Shown here: piece after piece, positions 1 through 6,439 of the stretch
Layout of the letters: each line of letters begins with the position of its first letter
How positions within the stretch are numbered: the stretch's first letter is position 1
Source of the DNA: Solirubrobacteraceae bacterium
GTDB lineage: Bacteria > Actinomycetota > Thermoleophilia > Solirubrobacterales > Solirubrobacteraceae
Assembly (NCBI GenBank): GCA_016462625.1
Contig: JAEMSV010000108.1
Location: 1 to 12,155, forward strand
Length of the DNA: 12,155 bases
Direction of reading: 5' to 3'
Notes under the pieces: generated by a model
What the model was told of the DNA's origin: nothing
Database searches by the model: none
The model's input: only the letters and a program-made list of their open reading frames with translations
Program-made: the position numbers and the translations under genes

Positions 1-1482
1 GATCTGCACCCCGCCCACCCCGGCACGACCACCCAGATCTACGTCCGCAACCGGATCACGAGCACCCTCCTGCTCGCCAGCCGCGCGACCGGCGGCGCGG
101 GTGAGCCCGGCGCCGGCAGCTCCACCCAGCCCTCCATCAGCGCCGACGGCCGTTTCGTGGCGTTCACGAGCGCCTCGAACAACCTGACCGACACGGACGG
201 CACCGACACGGTCGACGTCTTCGTCCGCGACCTGCAGTCCAGCCGCACGACGCTCGTGAGCCGCGCGACCGACGGCACCCCCGCGGCGGGCACCTCGAAC
301 CAGCCTGCCATCAGCCCGGACGGTCGCTACGTCGCGTTCACCAGCAACGCGAACAACCTCAGTGACGCTGATGCGGACGGGACGAAGGACGTCTTCCTGC
401 ACGACCGCTCGACGGGGAAGACCTCGCTCGTCAGCGTCGGCGGCGGCGGGGCCATCGCCCAGGGCGACTCGCAGAACCCGGCGATCAGCGGGCTCGGGAC
501 GACGGTCGTCTTCGAGTCGACCGCGCCGAGCCTGGTCGCGGCAGATCCGCAGCCGAACAGCGACATCTTCGCGGTCAACCCGGGCGGCGCCCCGGAGCTC
601 GTCAGCGTCACCACGGATGGATCGCCCGCTGCGGGCGGCTCCTTCAACCCGTCGGTGAGCGCGGACGGCATGACCGTCGGCTTCGAGTCCGACGCGAACC
701 TGACCGCCGACAGCAACCCGGCGGTCCGAGACGTCTTCGTCCGCACCCGCGCGACGAGTGAGACGCAGCTCGCCAGCAAGGCGAGCGGTGGGAACGGCGC
801 GGCATCCGACGGAGCGTCGGATCAGGCGAGCGTCTCACCCGAGGGAGGCTTCGTCGCCTTCCGCTCGGCCGGCACCAACCTCAGCTCGCTCGACGCCGAC
901 CCGGACGCCGACGTCTTCGTCCGCGACCTGTCCGACGGCGCGCTCGCGCTCGTGAGTCGTCCGAAGGGCGGCCCGGCCGCCGACGGCGCGTCCGGCGAGC
1001 CGTTCGCGAGCGGGGCCGCCGGCACGGTGCTGTTCTCCTCCACCGCGACGAACCTGACGGCCACGGCGCCCGGCGGGGGCACGAACGTCTTCGCGGCGTC
1101 GATGCGCTCGTCGCTCGGCGTGACCGCGACGGAGCCGCCGACGACCACCGACACCTACTCGCGGTTCGACACGGACGTGACCTGCTCGGCATCCTGCCTG
1201 GTGTGGGCCACCGGCAAGATCATCTCGACGGACACCGCGGGCAACGACAACGTCCGCAGCGCGGCGGGCTACGGCGCGCAGTCGCTGAGCGCCGGCTCGC
1301 AGCGGCGGGTCTCAGTGACCCTGCTGCCGGCCGCCCGCACCTGGCTGCGCCAGCAGATCGCGGCGGGCCGGACCATCTCGGTCGAGATCAAGCTCCAGGC
1401 GATCGGCATGCGCGGCGAGACGGCCACGGGCTACTCCCGCGGGCCGCTCACGATCCTCGCCGCAGCGCCGGCCGCGAACTGA
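1..1482 (+). CDS. PD40/TolB-like beta-propeller repeat protein (5' truncated)
   Basis: The reading frame is open from the first base, so the true start lies outside the window; 493 residues are visible. The first ~370 hold about six or seven tandem repeats of ~55-60 residues. Each reads roughly 'xSxDGRxVAFxSxAxNL', then an Asp-rich loop, then 'DVFVRD', then 'TxLVSxxxDGxPA'. This is the PD40/WD40-like repeat of TolB-type propellers; the loops (e.g. SDADADGTKDVF) resemble calcium-binding DxDxDG turns. The last ~120 residues form a different domain with a Cys-x3-Cys pair (VTCSASC) and no propeller motif, possibly an Ig-like or surface domain. Such proteins are usually exported, but the signal peptide would lie upstream. 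The next gene starts 13 bases after the stop. Exact function is unknown; binding of other proteins or polymers is the usual role of the fold. Confidence 0.9.
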   Translation, partial: DLHPAHPGTTTQIYVRNRITSTLLLASRATGGAGEPGAGSSTQPSISADGRFVAFTSASNNLTDTDGTDTVDVFVRDLQSSRTTLVSRATDGTPAAGTSNQPAISPDGRYVAFTSNANNLSDADADGTKDVFLHDRSTGKTSLVSVGGGGAIAQGDSQNPAISGLGTTVVFESTAPSLVAADPQPNSDIFAVNPGGAPELVSVTTDGSPAAGGSFNPSVSADGMTVGFESDANLTADSNPAVRDVFVRTRATSETQLASKASGGNGAASDGASDQASVSPEGGFVAFRSAGTNLSSLDADPDADVFVRDLSDGALALVSRPKGGPAADGASGEPFASGAAGTVLFSSTATNLTATAPGGGTNVFAASMRSSLGVTATEPPTTTDTYSRFDTDVTCSASCLVWATGKIISTDTAGNDNVRSAAGYGAQSLSAGSQRRVSVTLLPAARTWLRQQIAAGRTISVEIKLQAIGMRGETATGYSRGPLTILAAAPAAN

Positions 1483-1495
1483 GCGCGGGGCGCGG

Positions 1496-1891
1496 ATGAG
1501 CGGCGCGGAACCTGAGATCCGCGCCGCGGGCGGTGTCGTCGTCCGCGACGACGGCTTCGTCCTGGTCGTGCACCGGCCACGCTACGACGACTGGTCACTA
1601 CCCAAGGGCAAGCTCGACCGGGGCGAGTCCTGGGAGGGCGCCGCGCTACGCGAGGTCGAGGAGGAGACGGGCATGCGCTGCGTGCTCGGCGCCGAGCTGC
1701 CTCCCGTTCGCTACGAGGCCAAGGGGCGACTGAAGGAGGTCCGCTACTGGCGGATGACGCCGGTCGGCGAAGCACCTCCGGAAGAACGCGACGACGAGGT
1801 CGACGAGCTGCAGTGGCTCGCGCCCGAAGAGGCCGCAGCGCTCATGACCTACGCGCATGACGCGGAGCTGATCCGCGCCGCGATGGCGTAG
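1496..1891 (+). CDS. Nudix hydrolase (MutT/Ap4A hydrolase-like)
   Basis: This 131-residue protein has a complete Nudix box at residues 38-60: G38, E44, R52-E53-V54, E56-E57, G59 and M60 match Gx5Ex7REUxEExGU. The box binds Mg2+ and hydrolyses a nucleoside diphosphate linked to another moiety. The N-terminal 'AAGGVVVRDDGFVLVVHR' strand and 'DDWSLPKGKLDRGE' are typical of MutT/diadenosine-polyphosphate hydrolases in high-GC actinobacteria. Length is that of a stand-alone Nudix domain; the histidine-phosphatase domain found fused in mycobacterial MutT1 is absent. ATG at 1496 is preceded by GGGG at 1487-1490 with a 5-base gap, a plausible ribosome binding site. It could be co-transcribed with the PD40 gene upstream. 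Substrate cannot be told from sequence: oxidised dNTPs, Ap4A or an NDP-sugar are all possible. Confidence 0.93.
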   Translation: MSGAEPEIRAAGGVVVRDDGFVLVVHRPRYDDWSLPKGKLDRGESWEGAALREVEEETGMRCVLGAELPPVRYEAKGRLKEVRYWRMTPVGEAPPEERDDEVDELQWLAPEEAAALMTYAHDAELIRAAMA

Positions 1892-1904
1892 CCGCGGTTA
1901 CGCC
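1885..1904. terminator. Hairpin spanning two convergent stop codons
   Basis: GGCGTA (1885-1890) pairs with TACGCC (1899-1904); a G.U and a C-G pair extend the stem to 8 bp around a CGCG loop. The stem contains the TAG of the Nudix gene (1889-1891) and, on the other strand, the TAA of the tetR-like gene (1898-1900). No T-tract follows on either side, so termination is inferred from the stem and the tail-to-tail position. Confidence 0.45.
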
Positions 1905-2533
1905 TCCGCGCCGAGCCCGTCGAGGATGCAGCCGAGGTTGTGCTCCAGCATCCTGCGCCGCGTGTATGGCGGCCCGAAGTGCTCGATGATTCCGGCGTTG
2001 GCGCTGAGCAGCGCGGGGAAGTGCTCAGGCGCAAGCGCGTTCTGCAGGGCCAGGAGCGCGTCGCCTTCTGCGACGATCGAGAAGGCGGCGCAGCCGAGCA
2101 CGTAGTCCAGGATCAGCGTCACGCCGGTCCCGGCGGTCCACCGCTCCACGCCCGCGTCGAGCAGGCCCTGCACGATCCCCTCGGTGATGCCCAGGGTGCC
2201 GAGGCGATGCAGGGGCCCGGCCCCCTGCCGGACGTGCAGGACACCCGGATGCAGCATCAGGTGGTCGAAGACGATCAGCGCGATCGTCTCGACCCGGTCG
2301 CGACCCGGGATGTCCCGATCCGTGGGCAGCTCCGGCATCTGCGCGAGGACCAGGTCGATCGCGATGCCGACCAGGTCCTCCTTGTCGGCGACGTGGTGAT
2401 ACAGCGTCATCGTGCCGACGTCGAGCCGCGACGCGACTGACCGCATGGACAGTCCCTCGTAGCCCTGGGCATCGAGCAGTTCGAGCGCCGCGACGGCGAT
2501 CTGGTCGCGGCTGATGCGAGCGGGGCGGGCCAT
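1898..2533 (-). CDS. TetR family transcriptional regulator
   Basis: The protein has 211 residues, normal for TetR-type repressors. The N-terminal DNA-binding domain covers about residues 8-55: 'ISRDQIAVAALELL' is helix 1, 'LSMRSVASRLDVG' the first part of the helix-turn-helix, and 'TMTLYHHVADKEDLV' the recognition helix and following helix, close to the family signature (xLYxHxxxKxxL). Residues 80-205 form the helical ligand-binding and dimerisation region, resembling the tetracycline-repressor type C-terminal domain. ATG at 2533 has AGGA five bases upstream. It lies 42 bases downstream of the FAD oxidase gene on the same strand, so it may share its transcript and control it, but ligand and targets are unknown. 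No clear palindromic operator was seen in the 42-base gap. Confidence 0.92.
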   Translation of the reverse strand: MARPARISRDQIAVAALELLDAQGYEGLSMRSVASRLDVGTMTLYHHVADKEDLVGIAIDLVLAQMPELPTDRDIPGRDRVETIALIVFDHLMLHPGVLHVRQGAGPLHRLGTLGITEGIVQGLLDAGVERWTAGTGVTLILDYVLGCAAFSIVAEGDALLALQNALAPEHFPALLSANAGIIEHFGPPYTRRRMLEHNLGCILDGLGAEA

Positions 2534-2575
2534 GGCAGTCCTGCGAGCGTAGATGGAACCCCTGCCTGATGCGGC

Positions 2576-3901
2576 TCAGGGGCGCTTGACCCCGGGGTTC
2601 AACAGGCCCTTCGGGTCGAGCGCCCGCTTGATCGCCTCGTGCGCGGCCACCGCTGCGGGAGCCCACTGCTCCCGCAGCTGGCCGTCCTTCAGCCGGCCGA
2701 TCCCGTGTTCGCCGCTGACCGTCCCGCCGAGCCGGCGCGCGAGCGCGAACAGCTCGGCCGCCGCCGCGTCAGCCTTCGCCCGCTGTGCGGGGTCGCTCGC
2801 GTCGAGCATGAACGTCGAATGCAGGTTCCCGTCGCCGGCGTGACCCCAGCTGCAGGCGTCCAGGTCGTGTCGCGCGCCGATCACGAGCGTCTCGTCGATC
2901 GCCTCCGCGAGCCGGTCCGCCGGAACCGCGATGTCCTCCGACAGCTTGCCGCCCCGCTGCGCGGCCACGGCGATCCCGATGCCGTCGCGCCAGCGCCACA
3001 ACGCCCCGCGGTCTGCGACGTCGATCGCCCCCGCGCCGAGCGCCTCGCGCACCTCCGCACGGGCGCGCGCCACCTCCTCCACCGTTCCGTCGACGTCGAC
3101 GAGGAGCAGCACGCCGCGCACGTCGTCCGCAGGGCCGCCCGGCGCCGCGGCGACCGCGCCGGCGTCGAGGTACTCCAGCGCGGCAGGCACGACCCCGGAG
3201 GTCAGGACCCGCTCCATCGCGGCACCGGCGTCGGCCGCCGTTGCACACGACAGCGCCAATGACGCCGCGGCTTCGGGAGCGGGAACCAGCCGCAGCCACG
3301 CGCCCGTGATCACACCGAGCGTTCCCTCGCTGCCGACGAGCAGCGACGTCAGGTCGTAGCCGGCGACGTCCTTGCGCACCGGCCCGCCGACCCGGACCAG
3401 CTCGCCCGGTGCCAGGACGGCCTCGACGCCCAGCACCCACGCACGCGTGACTCCGTACTTCAGCGCGTGCGGTCCGCCGGCGTTCGTCGCGAGGTTGCCG
3501 CCGATCTGCGAGGTCTCCGCCGCGCCCGGATCGACCGGGTAGTAGAGGCCCGCCTCCCGGGCCCGCCGCGCCACCGTTGCCGTCGTCACGCCGGCGTCGA
3601 CCTCCATCCGCCACCACGCGGGATCGAACGCGCGCACGCGGTCGAGCCGCTCGAGCGCCAGCACGATGCCGCCTGCGGGCACCGCGCCACCCGCCCAGCC
3701 CGTACCGCCGCCCCGCGGTGTGACCGGCACGTCGTGCTCGTAGCACCAAGCCACCACCGCGGCGACCTCCTCGGCGCTCCCCGGCCGTACCACCGCGGCG
3801 GCGTGGCCGCGCAGGAAGGACCACTCCGTCGCGTCGGCGAGCTCCGCGGCCCCTGGCGGCGCGACGAACTCCGCGCCCACGATGGCCTCCAGCTCGCGCA
3901 T
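2576..3901 (-). CDS. FAD-linked oxidase, GlcD/D-2-hydroxyacid dehydrogenase type
   Basis: This is a 441-residue flavoprotein of the VAO/PCMH family. The FAD-binding domain holds PRGGGTGWAGG (from residue 62), GGNLATNAGG (134-143), KDVAGYDL (177-184) and GSEGTLG (190-196). The C-terminal FAD-oxidase domain holds LSEDIAVP, WGHAGDGNLH (from 352) and SGEHGIG (396-402), whose histidines typically sit near substrate or metal. Such enzymes oxidise glycolate, D-lactate or D-2-hydroxyglutarate. No GlcE or GlcF gene is adjacent, so a single-subunit D-lactate or D-2-hydroxyglutarate dehydrogenase is as likely as glycolate oxidase. I chose ATG at 3901 over GTG at 3919: from the GTG only three bases would separate it from the divergent nei start, and a -10-like TAGGGT sits just ahead of the ATG (or AGGG acts as ribosome binding site at 8 bases). 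The tetR-like gene follows after 42 bases. Confidence 0.93.
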   Translation of the reverse strand: MRELEAIVGAEFVAPPGAAELADATEWSFLRGHAAAVVRPGSAEEVAAVVAWCYEHDVPVTPRGGGTGWAGGAVPAGGIVLALERLDRVRAFDPAWWRMEVDAGVTTATVARRAREAGLYYPVDPGAAETSQIGGNLATNAGGPHALKYGVTRAWVLGVEAVLAPGELVRVGGPVRKDVAGYDLTSLLVGSEGTLGVITGAWLRLVPAPEAAASLALSCATAADAGAAMERVLTSGVVPAALEYLDAGAVAAAPGGPADDVRGVLLLVDVDGTVEEVARARAEVREALGAGAIDVADRGALWRWRDGIGIAVAAQRGGKLSEDIAVPADRLAEAIDETLVIGARHDLDACSWGHAGDGNLHSTFMLDASDPAQRAKADAAAAELFALARRLGGTVSGEHGIGRLKDGQLREQWAPAAVAAHEAIKRALDPKGLLNPGVKRP

Positions 3902-3921
3902 GCTCCGTACCCTAGGCACCA
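3902..3921. promoter_or_regulatory. Shared symmetric -10 element between oxidase and nei genes
   Basis: Only 20 bases separate the two divergent start codons. They contain TACCCTA (3908-3914). Read on the plus strand it gives TACCCT (3908-3913), and on the minus strand TAGGGT (3914-3909); both fit the TAnnnT -10 pattern. Each lies at a distance that would start transcription at or just before the start codon (minus near 3902, plus near 3920). No clear -35 was seen, and neither start has a standard Shine-Dalgarno at ideal spacing. Confidence 0.4.
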
Positions 3922-4695
3922 GTGCCCGAGGGCGACACCATCCATCACGCTGCGAACCGCATCCGGCCGCTGCTGGACGGGTTGGTACCCGCAGTGGAGA
4001 CGCTGCACCCCCGCTTCGCGGCCTCCCGCTGGGCCGACCGGCTCGCCGATCGCGCGGTCACCGCGGTCGACGCCCGCGGTAAGCACCTGCTCATTCGCTT
4101 CGAGGGCGGGCTCGCGATCCACTCGCACCTGCGCATGCACGGCGCGTGGGGCACGTACGCCGCCGGTCAGCGCTGGCACCGGGCCCGCCGCCGCGCGTGG
4201 CTCGCGCTGCGGACCGAGCGCGGCGAGGTCGTCCAGTTCGACGGCCCCGTCCTCGAGCTGCTGACCGAGACCCGCGTCCGCAACGACCAGCGGATCGCCG
4301 GCCTCGGCCCGGACATCGTCGGCGACGAGTTCGACGAGCAGGCCGCCCTGCGCCGCCTGCGCCACGACGACCCGACGCGCACCTTCGGCGACGCGCTGCT
4401 CGACCAGCGCACCGTCGCGGGGATCGGCAACATCTGGAAGAGCGAGAGCTGCTTCGACGCGCGGGTCGACCCCTGGCGCCGCACGCGTGACGTCACCGAC
4501 GACGAGGCGCGCGCCGTGCTCCGCGCCGCGCGGCCGCGGATGCGCAACTCCGCCGCCCACGGTCACCGCGCCGAGCCGCCGAAGGTGTACGGCCGCGCCG
4601 GTCGGCCGTGTCCGCGGTGCGGGGCGCCCATCCATGCCCGTGGGCAGGGCGACGACAACCGGACGACATACTGGTGCGCGGCATGCCAGCACTGA
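3922..4695 (+). CDS. nei: Nei/Fpg-family DNA glycosylase (endonuclease VIII-like)
   Basis: This 257-residue bifunctional base-excision enzyme removes oxidised bases and cleaves the abasic site. The start is fixed by chemistry: GTG at 3922 gives M-P-E-G-D-T, and after Met removal Pro2 is the nucleophile and Glu3 the general acid. K54 (ARGKHLLIRF) matches the conserved beta-lysine, followed by HSHLRMHG (67-74). The helix-two-turns-helix region contains VAGIGNIWKSE (165-175), a Nei-type signature similar to mycobacterial Nei2. The C-terminal zinc finger has C230, C233, C252 and C255, with R247 (NRTTYWC) as the DNA-binding arginine. The finger loop is x18 between the inner cysteines, two longer than the usual x16. 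No ribosome binding site is visible, so a leaderless message is plausible. The phosphodiesterase gene overlaps its end by 13 bases. Confidence 0.94.
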   Translation: MPEGDTIHHAANRIRPLLDGLVPAVETLHPRFAASRWADRLADRAVTAVDARGKHLLIRFEGGLAIHSHLRMHGAWGTYAAGQRWHRARRRAWLALRTERGEVVQFDGPVLELLTETRVRNDQRIAGLGPDIVGDEFDEQAALRRLRHDDPTRTFGDALLDQRTVAGIGNIWKSESCFDARVDPWRRTRDVTDDEARAVLRAARPRMRNSAAHGHRAEPPKVYGRAGRPCPRCGAPIHARGQGDDNRTTYWCAACQH

Positions 4696-5408
4696 GACGC
4701 GTCGGCCACAAGGGCGCCGACCACATCGCCCCCGGGAACACCTTCGCGTCGTTCCGCGCGGCGCTGGAGGCCGACGTCGACATGATCGAATTCGACGTCC
4801 TGTCCGAGAACCTCGACGGCACCGGCGAGCTGTGGCTCTGCCACGACTACGAGGACCTCCACTCCCGTACGCCGCACACCCTCGAGGAGGGGCTCGCGCA
4901 CTTCACCGACGAGGCGTACGCGAACGTCGAGCTGGACGTCGACCTCAAGCTCCCGGGATACGAGGAACGCGTCGTCGAAGCGCTGCGCCGCCACGGCCTC
5001 ATCGACCGGGCGCTCGTCTCGACCATGGAGATCTGGAGCATCGACCGGCTGCGCGCCCTCGAGCCGCGGCTGCGGCTCGGCCTCTCGGTCCCCAAGCTCC
5101 GGAGCAACCCGATGACGCGCCCGCACACCGCGTTGCTCGCGCTCTTCGGCGCCGAGGTCGTCAAGAGACTCGCGCCGGGCCGCGTCGCACCGCTCCTGGA
5201 GAGCGGGCGGATCGACGCCGTCATGGCCCACTGGCGGCTCGTCAGCCCCGCGCTGGTCCGGACGGTCCAGCAGCACGACGGCGAGCTCTACGTGTGGACC
5301 GTCGACGACGAGCCGCGCATCGCGGCCCTGGAGTCGATGGGCGTGACCGGCGTGATCACGAACGACCCGCGGCTGTTCGGCCCGCGCTCGGCGCCGGCTA
5401 TTTCTTGA
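4683..5408 (+). CDS. Glycerophosphodiester phosphodiesterase (GDPD)
   Basis: A 241-residue TIM-barrel enzyme expected to split glycerophosphodiesters into glycerol 3-phosphate and an alcohol. Visible landmarks are H9-K10-G11 (catalytic His of the HRG motif), E36-F37-D38 (metal ligands), H54-D55 (second catalytic His), and near the C-terminus YVWTVDDEPRI and GVITNDPRL, both typical of the family. Two positions differ: the Glu of the usual PENT motif is Gly (PGNT, residues 17-20), and the third metal ligand of the 'E-x-K' strand appears as D87 (VDLK). No signal peptide is seen, so it is probably cytoplasmic. ATG at 4683 is preferred over in-frame starts further upstream because the conserved barrel begins at once and the overlap with nei is then only 13 bases, consistent with translational coupling. 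Confidence 0.9.
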   Translation: MPALRRVGHKGADHIAPGNTFASFRAALEADVDMIEFDVLSENLDGTGELWLCHDYEDLHSRTPHTLEEGLAHFTDEAYANVELDVDLKLPGYEERVVEALRRHGLIDRALVSTMEIWSIDRLRALEPRLRLGLSVPKLRSNPMTRPHTALLALFGAEVVKRLAPGRVAPLLESGRIDAVMAHWRLVSPALVRTVQQHDGELYVWTVDDEPRIAALESMGVTGVITNDPRLFGPRSAPAIS

Positions 5409-5901
5409 TCAGGCACTCGGCGGAGCTGAACCCCTCGGGGTCCGCGCCCGCCGACGACACGTGGCCGGCCTCGGTGCGCCGCACGGCGCGCCTGATGACC
5501 CTCGTGCCACGCCGCCATTCGAAGCTCACGCGCCCGCGCAGCAGGATGTTCCCGGCCGCGGGCGAGAACTCGAACGACCGGCCGCTCTGCCGCGCGACGA
5601 ACTTCCCGGTCCCGACGGAGACCCAGCCGGAATCGCCGCCCTTGCGCACCGGCTTCCACGTCTGATCACGCGCGACGAAGTACTCGACGCGGAAGCGCAT
5701 GTACATCCGCGTCTTCTTCGAGCCGTTGCCGGGCATCGAGGCGCGCAGCCCGATGGTGTCCGGATTTGTCGGCGTGTCGCAGATGTTGACGGTTGCCCAC
5801 AGGGTGTCCTTGGCGGCCTGAGCAGGCGCCGCGGCGAGGCCGACGGCCATTGCGAAGAAGATGAGCGTGATGAACGCCCGTGCTGTGCGTAGTGAGGGCA
5901 T
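5398..5901 (-). CDS. Secreted protein of unknown function, two cysteines
   Basis: The 167-residue product begins with a clear Sec signal peptide: charged start (MPSLRTAR), hydrophobic stretch (residues 9-25) and a likely cut after Ala29 (PAQA/AK). The mature ~138 residues are rich in alternating hydrophobic and basic strands (YMRFRVEYF, RGRVSFEWRRG), suggesting a beta-sandwich, with C41 near the start and C163 near the end that could form a disulfide. I recognise this as a style of small exported protein seen in Solirubrobacterales-like genomes, without known function. It ends tail to tail with the GDPD gene (11-base overlap) and starts head to head with the ECF sigma factor. No ribosome binding site is visible. 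A TTCCA-N4-TGGAA inverted repeat lies 24-37 bases upstream of the start. Confidence 0.82.
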   Translation of the reverse strand: MPSLRTARAFITLIFFAMAVGLAAAPAQAAKDTLWATVNICDTPTNPDTIGLRASMPGNGSKKTRMYMRFRVEYFVARDQTWKPVRKGGDSGWVSVGTGKFVARQSGRSFEFSPAAGNILLRGRVSFEWRRGTRVIRRAVRRTEAGHVSSAGADPEGFSSAECLIKK

Positions 5902-6439
5902 GGGTGAGACGTTGACTTTGACGCTTCCAGCTATGGAACCACCTTCCGCGGCCTTCGATGCGCTGTACCGCTCGTGCGTCGGCGATCTTTTCGCCTACGT
6001 CCGGACGCTGCTGCGCGACGACAGCGCCGCCGAGGATGTGACCGCGCTCGCATTCGAGCGCGCCTACCGGAAGCAGGACCGCTTCGATGCCGCGAAGGGC
6101 ACGCAGCGCGCGTGGCTCTTCGGGATCGCACGCAATGCCGCGCTCGACGAGCTGCGCAAGCGCGGCCGCACCGCGCCGCTCGATCACGAGGTCCCCGATG
6201 ACGCGGGCGGGAGCACCGATCCCGTCGCCGCCGCCGAACGCGCCGCCCGCCGGGCGTCCGTTCGCGCCGCGATGGAGGGCCTGGGCGCCCGTGACCGCGA
6301 GCTCATCGCCCTGAAGTTCTTCGCCGGTCTGACCAACGCCGAGCTCGCCGAGGTCCTCGGCGTGAGCGAGAACAACGCTGGAACCAAGCTGCACCGAGCC
6401 ATGACGAAGCTGAGGAGCGCGTGCGATGTCACTGCGTAA
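5900..6439 (+). CDS. ECF-type RNA polymerase sigma factor
   Basis: A 179-residue sigma factor with region 2 at about residues 17-90 (FDALYRSCVGDLFAYVRTLL, then AAEDVTALAFERAYR, then WLFGIARNAALDELRKR) and region 4 at about 118-172 (LGARDRELIALKFF, then the helix-turn-helix LTNAELAEVLGVSENNAGTKLHRAMTKLR). No sigma-3 domain, so it is an extracytoplasmic-function type. The start is uncertain: ATG 5900 overlaps the divergent gene's ATG within CATG, while ATG 5933 lies closer to the conserved region; neither has a good Shine-Dalgarno. In-frame ATGs at 5861 and 5870 would lie inside the divergent gene. The downstream DUF4349 membrane protein gene overlaps by 14 bases, the usual arrangement for a sigma and its anti-sigma, so the trigger is probably envelope-related. 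Confidence 0.9.
   Translation: MGETLTLTLPAMEPPSAAFDALYRSCVGDLFAYVRTLLRDDSAAEDVTALAFERAYRKQDRFDAAKGTQRAWLFGIARNAALDELRKRGRTAPLDHEVPDDAGGSTDPVAAAERAARRASVRAAMEGLGARDRELIALKFFAGLTNAELAEVLGVSENNAGTKLHRAMTKLRSACDVTA
5925..5938. promoter_or_regulatory. Inverted repeat TTCCA-N4-TGGAA, possible operator
   Basis: Perfect 5-bp arms (5925-5929 and 5934-5938) with a 4-base spacer lie across the alternative sigma start ATG 5933. Measured from the minus-strand start codon they occupy about -24 to -37, where a repressor or activator of the secreted-protein gene could bind. Short palindromes occur by chance, so this is tentative. Confidence 0.2.

Noticed and set aside
1..1120. Repeated DNA blocks that could suggest a CRISPR or satellite array
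   Set aside because: The units are in frame, vary in length and encode PD40 propeller repeats.
3902..3919. GTG 3919 as the oxidase start
   Set aside because: It would leave two bases between divergent genes, adds a non-conserved hexapeptide, and places the -10-like element inside the gene.
3586..4692. A 368-codon minus-strand open frame over nei
   Set aside because: It overlaps the clearly coding nei gene and the start of the oxidase gene and shows no recognisable domain.
5912..5937. TTGACT ... TATGGA as a sigma-70 promoter inside the sigma gene start
   Set aside because: The spacer is 14 bases, too short, and the second element overlaps an in-frame ATG; probably chance.
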